From: an uncultured Lachnospiraceae bacterium
GTDB lineage: Bacteria; Bacillota; Clostridia; Lachnospirales; Lachnospiraceae
Direction of reading: 5' to 3'
Length of the DNA stretch: 64,000 nucleotides
NCBI GenBank assembly: GCA_947174505.1
Contig: CAMWJF010000016.1
Span: forward strand, 1 to 64,000
Positions 60,887 to 64,000 of this stretch are shown here, one piece after another. A model generated the notes under the pieces. That model was given only the letters and a program-made list of their open reading frames with translations. It was not told the DNA's origin and made no database searches. Positions within the stretch are counted from its first letter, which is position 1. Each line of letters begins with the position of its first letter. Made by a program: the position numbers and the translations under genes.

Positions 60887-63868
60887 TCACTGAATCCATT
60901 TCTTCAGCGCTTCCTCCAGCCTCTCAATATCTACCGGCTTGGAGACATGGCCATTCATACCCGCTTCTTCGGCCTTCCTGATATCATCCGCAAATGCATC
61001 GGCCGTCATCGCTACAATGGGAATATTCTCCAAATCTTTCCTGCCAGATGCGCGGATCGCCTTGGCTGCCTCATAGCCGTTCATAACAGGCATCTGAATA
61101 TCCATAAATATCAGGTCATAGTAGCCCGGCTCCTTCCCCTCCACTGCCTCGACGGCCAGTTGTCCGTTCTCCGCCATGTCCACCTGAATCCCCACAATGC
61201 CCAAAAGCTCTTTCGCCACTTCTATATTGATTTCATTATCTTCCACCAGCAGCACACGTCTGCCGGAAAAGTCCTGCTCCCTGAATGTGTCGAGCGCTGT
61301 CGTCTCCTCTTCCTCATCCCCGTGCCCCAGCACTTCTTTCAGCACACGTATCAGTCGGGATTTGAACAGAGGTTTTCCGATAAATGCGTTCACACCAACC
61401 TCCGTTGCCTCTGTCTCAATATCTGCCCAGTCATAGGCAGACAGGATAACAAGTGAGATATCATCACCTACTAAACTGCGGATATCTTTTGCCGTCTCAA
61501 GACCGTCCTTACCAGGCATCTTCCAATCGAGAATTGCTACGGAGAAAGGTTTCTCCGCTTGTGCTTCCCTGATACGCTCTATCGCCTCGTCACCGTCATG
61601 CGCAGCTTCAGCCGCCATGCCAAGGCTTCTGATGATCTCACAGGCACTCTCGCAGGCATCCTCCTCGTCATCCACCACCAGTACCGGAAATCCAGCGTAA
61701 GGCAGAAGATCCGCCTCCGAACTGTCATCCAGCTTCAAATATACTGTGACGACAAACTTAGAACCTTTGCCCAGCGTACTCTCCACCTTAATATCCCCGT
61801 CCATCATGCGGGCAATGCTGACCGCAATCGACATACCGAGCCCCGTTCCCTCAATCTTGCCGATGCGGGAGTCCGCCGCCCTCGAAAATGGCTCAAAAAT
61901 CGTCTGAATAAATTCCTCCGACATACCTATGCCAGTATCCTGAAATGTGAACTCGTAATAACCGCTTCCGGGAATATGGGAAGGTTTCTCTTCAATATGA
62001 ATACTGATCTCTCCGCCGGAAGGTGTAAACTTGACCGCATTGCCCATGATATTCATAAATATCTGCTGTAAATGCTGATCGTCACCCACTACATTCTCGT
62101 GCTCAAGCTTGGCTATCCCGGCGTTAAATTGTATTCCCTTGGCCTCCATCTGCGCGCGGAACACAGTGAGAAGGCTCTCAATCGTATCAGACAGGTTAAA
62201 GGCGTCCTCGGTCAGGCTCACCTTTCCACTCTCAATCCGGCTCATATCCAGCACTTCATTGATCAGGCCGAGAAGATGCTTGCCGGAAATCGTTATCTTT
62301 TCAAGAGCATCCAGCACACGCTCCTTCTCATCAATATGCATTTGTGCAACGGAAGTCATACCCAGGATGGCATTCATCGGTGTCCGGATATCGTGGCTCA
62401 TCCGGGAAAGGAAATCACTCTTGGCGTGATTCGCCGCCTCCGCCCGCTGCACGGCCAGGGCGAGCATTTCCCTCTGCTCCTCCTCTCTGCTGATCACGTC
62501 GTCTATATTGCGGACAGCCAGAGTAATGGCTGCCAGCTTACCGTCCCGTGTCCGCTCCGCCGTGGTAATGGCGATAGAGCACCATTCATACTCTTTGCTG
62601 TCAGGTCTTTTTCTCTTAAACTGCTGCTCTATATGGTCTTTTTCGAAGAGCATTTGCCTGATATTGGACAGCTTGAGGAAGTCTCTCACCTGCTCGAGAT
62701 TGTCCTCCATTACAATGTTTCCGGTAATCAGGACGGACATCTCTTTCTCGTAATCCCCGCTGATAATCTTTCCTTCGTTGCGGGGATAGACCACCTCGCA
62801 AGCTTGCGTTTTCATATCGACATAGTATATCGACCGGCAGGCGCGCGCCATACTGTCCATGGCATTCCGATAAATCCTTGTCTGCTCTGCCATTCTGTCG
62901 TTTTCCTCAATCAGAGCCTGATTGTGTTTTTCGTTCAGGTACTCCCGAACGACCTGGAACACACAGACAGCGGTGCCAAGCAGGACAAGCAGAATGCATA
63001 TGTAACGAAAGGTATTCGCACCGGAAAGGATCTCATTCTTCGGAATCGTCAGAATTCCCGTCCATCCGTTGCTCATGTGATGGAAGTAAATGTTGCGGAC
63101 AATACCGTCCGCGGGCGTGACATTTTCCAGTACGCATTTTCCTTTTTCATAGTTCGCATCTTTGACATAGCCGTTCACCAAATTCTGAAAGTCCTCGTAC
63201 TGATAGTCCCAGCAGGAATTGTAATAGAGAAGCGCCCCCTGGCTGCCGACCAGGTAGTATGAGGAGTCCTTCGGAAGTACCAGATTCTCGTTATGGTGTT
63301 CAAAGTAGGAAGGCTTAATGTCAATGGCCAGAAAGCTGCCCGTGGCAGGAACCACCTTGCACATGGTGACCACAGAAAGTCCGGTAATCGCATCTGTATA
63401 GGCAGGCGATATATAGATATCTCCTGCTGCTTCAACTGCACCCCGGTAGTAATCGGTACCTGTAATATCGAAGGTAAGCCGCTCTTCTATTTCCGGATTA
63501 TTCGACACGACCTGCGTTGCGTTGAAGGCCATGCCATAGACCTGAATGTTTTCCTCCCCGTACATATCGGTCAGTTCATCCATAAAAGGGTACAGCCCCT
63601 GCCGCAATTCTTCGATAGAAATGTCGGCCCGCTCCCGCTCCGCTAAATAGTTCACTCCGATATTCAGGATGGACTCACAGGTACGGATCTTGCTCTCCTC
63701 CGACGCGGTATAATTTTCCACCAGAGTCAATCCCATCTCATTGGCATTATCCCACAGAGCCTGATTCAGAATATTAATGCAGAGCACGACGACTAGGATA
63801 AATACGCTGAGGACAATAATATTATTACGCATCTTTTTTACTAACTGTATTTTTTTATTCTTTTCCAT
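60887..63868 (-). CDS. Hybrid sensor histidine kinase with two receiver domains
   Basis: 993 aa. N-terminal membrane segment (about 13-35), an extracellular Cache-like sensor (about 45-285), a second membrane segment (about 288-310), a PAS-like part (about 330-470), HisKA with HAKSDFLSRMSHDIRTPMN (phosphorylated His near 497), HATPase_c (DDQHLQQIFMNIMGNAVKFT, DTGIGM, GTGLGMSI), then two receivers: VLVVDDEEDACES with AILDWKMPGKDG, and LLVEDNEINIEVAKELL with FMDIQMPVMNG. No DNA-binding output, so it must pass phosphate on or signal otherwise. Convergent with pflA, no partner adjacent. Confidence 0.92.
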   Translation of the reverse strand: MEKNKKIQLVKKMRNNIIVLSVFILVVVLCINILNQALWDNANEMGLTLVENYTASEESKIRTCESILNIGVNYLAERERADISIEELRQGLYPFMDELTDMYGEENIQVYGMAFNATQVVSNNPEIEERLTFDITGTDYYRGAVEAAGDIYISPAYTDAITGLSVVTMCKVVPATGSFLAIDIKPSYFEHHNENLVLPKDSSYYLVGSQGALLYYNSCWDYQYEDFQNLVNGYVKDANYEKGKCVLENVTPADGIVRNIYFHHMSNGWTGILTIPKNEILSGANTFRYICILLVLLGTAVCVFQVVREYLNEKHNQALIEENDRMAEQTRIYRNAMDSMARACRSIYYVDMKTQACEVVYPRNEGKIISGDYEKEMSVLITGNIVMEDNLEQVRDFLKLSNIRQMLFEKDHIEQQFKRKRPDSKEYEWCSIAITTAERTRDGKLAAITLAVRNIDDVISREEEQREMLALAVQRAEAANHAKSDFLSRMSHDIRTPMNAILGMTSVAQMHIDEKERVLDALEKITISGKHLLGLINEVLDMSRIESGKVSLTEDAFNLSDTIESLLTVFRAQMEAKGIQFNAGIAKLEHENVVGDDQHLQQIFMNIMGNAVKFTPSGGEISIHIEEKPSHIPGSGYYEFTFQDTGIGMSEEFIQTIFEPFSRAADSRIGKIEGTGLGMSIAVSIARMMDGDIKVESTLGKGSKFVVTVYLKLDDSSEADLLPYAGFPVLVVDDEEDACESACEIIRSLGMAAEAAHDGDEAIERIREAQAEKPFSVAILDWKMPGKDGLETAKDIRSLVGDDISLVILSAYDWADIETEATEVGVNAFIGKPLFKSRLIRVLKEVLGHGDEEEETTALDTFREQDFSGRRVLLVEDNEINIEVAKELLGIVGIQVDMAENGQLAVEAVEGKEPGYYDLIFMDIQMPVMNGYEAAKAIRASGRKDLENIPIVAMTADAFADDIRKAEEAGMNGHVSKPVDIERLEEALKKWIQ

Positions 63869-63938
63869 TGTGCTGAAACCTTTCCCGATGATCTGTTTTT
63901 CTATAAAACAGAATTGAACACCAACTCATCCATATTAC

Positions 63939-63967
63939 ATTCTACCCACCGTCAACACGAAAATCAA
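63939..63967 (-). promoter_or_regulatory. Promoter of the hybrid kinase gene
   Basis: On the minus strand TTGATT (63967-63962), 17 bases, TAGAAT (63944-63939), about 70 bases before the ATG at 63868. A small hairpin (TCTGTTTT/AAAACAGA) follows in the leader. The rest to 64000 shows nothing else. Confidence 0.6.
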
Positions 63968-64000
63968 GACATATCCCACATAAAAATCCAATACCGTGTC

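Overview
This looks like chromosome from an anaerobic, spore-forming Firmicute of the Lachnospiraceae type. The evidence is SpoVT/AbrB-type and SpoVG regulators, a CwlD-like amidase, MecA, the DnaD/DnaI replication pair, glgC/glgD, pyruvate formate-lyase with its activase, and an F-type ATPase whose c subunit carries sodium-binding residues. I saw no rRNA, tRNA or CRISPR array. Base composition is mixed, and the restriction-modification patch near 41.5-43.2 kb is visibly more AT-rich than its surroundings.

Layout. 0-7 kb: end of an AbrB-family regulator, carbonic anhydrase, a self-regulated flavodoxin-ferredoxin/TetR operon with a perfect palindromic operator, then a hydrolase-murF-ddl wall precursor operon and a 34-aa gene. 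7-14 kb: an Agr-like kinase/LytTR regulator pair, an Rrf2 regulator divergent from a second flavodoxin-ferredoxin, a PfkB sugar kinase and a GH13 glucosidase. 14-23 kb: mfd-pth, a 63-aa gene, spoVG, glgCD, and murC divergent from glgC. 23-29 kb: dnaD-dnaI-prs, a decayed M56 (BlaR1-like) gene with a lipoprotein, and a preQ1-I riboswitch upstream of queT. 29-33 kb: a HAD phosphatase and two poorly known membrane or cytosolic proteins. 33-41 kb: the complete ATP synthase operon with two small assembly genes. 41-43 kb: a DUF402 protein and a decayed NgoMIV-like restriction-modification pair. 43-50 kb: a cell-wall group (SleB-like hydrolase, rpiB, Sua5, amidase, GH18), a long non-coding gap and mecA. 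50-57 kb: a DUF1858 gene, a two-gene unit of large unknown proteins and a Uma2-type nuclease. 57-64 kb: a naturally split pyruvate formate-lyase locus and a convergent hybrid histidine kinase.

The most interesting system is the split pyruvate formate-lyase. The enzyme core (57021-59060) stops before the glycyl-radical domain, which is encoded separately as a 78-aa protein (59426-59662). Between them lies a 70-aa gene whose first 30 residues mimic the start of the radical domain and then turn into a short Cys-containing tail. A 62-aa gene with a paralogue 40 kb away precedes pflA. Other notable points are both halves of the restriction-modification system being broken in ways that fit joint decay, a family of modular intergenic repeats (five copies) carrying terminator-like hairpins, a second short intercistronic repeat, and a two-gene unit of large proteins with no recognised function.
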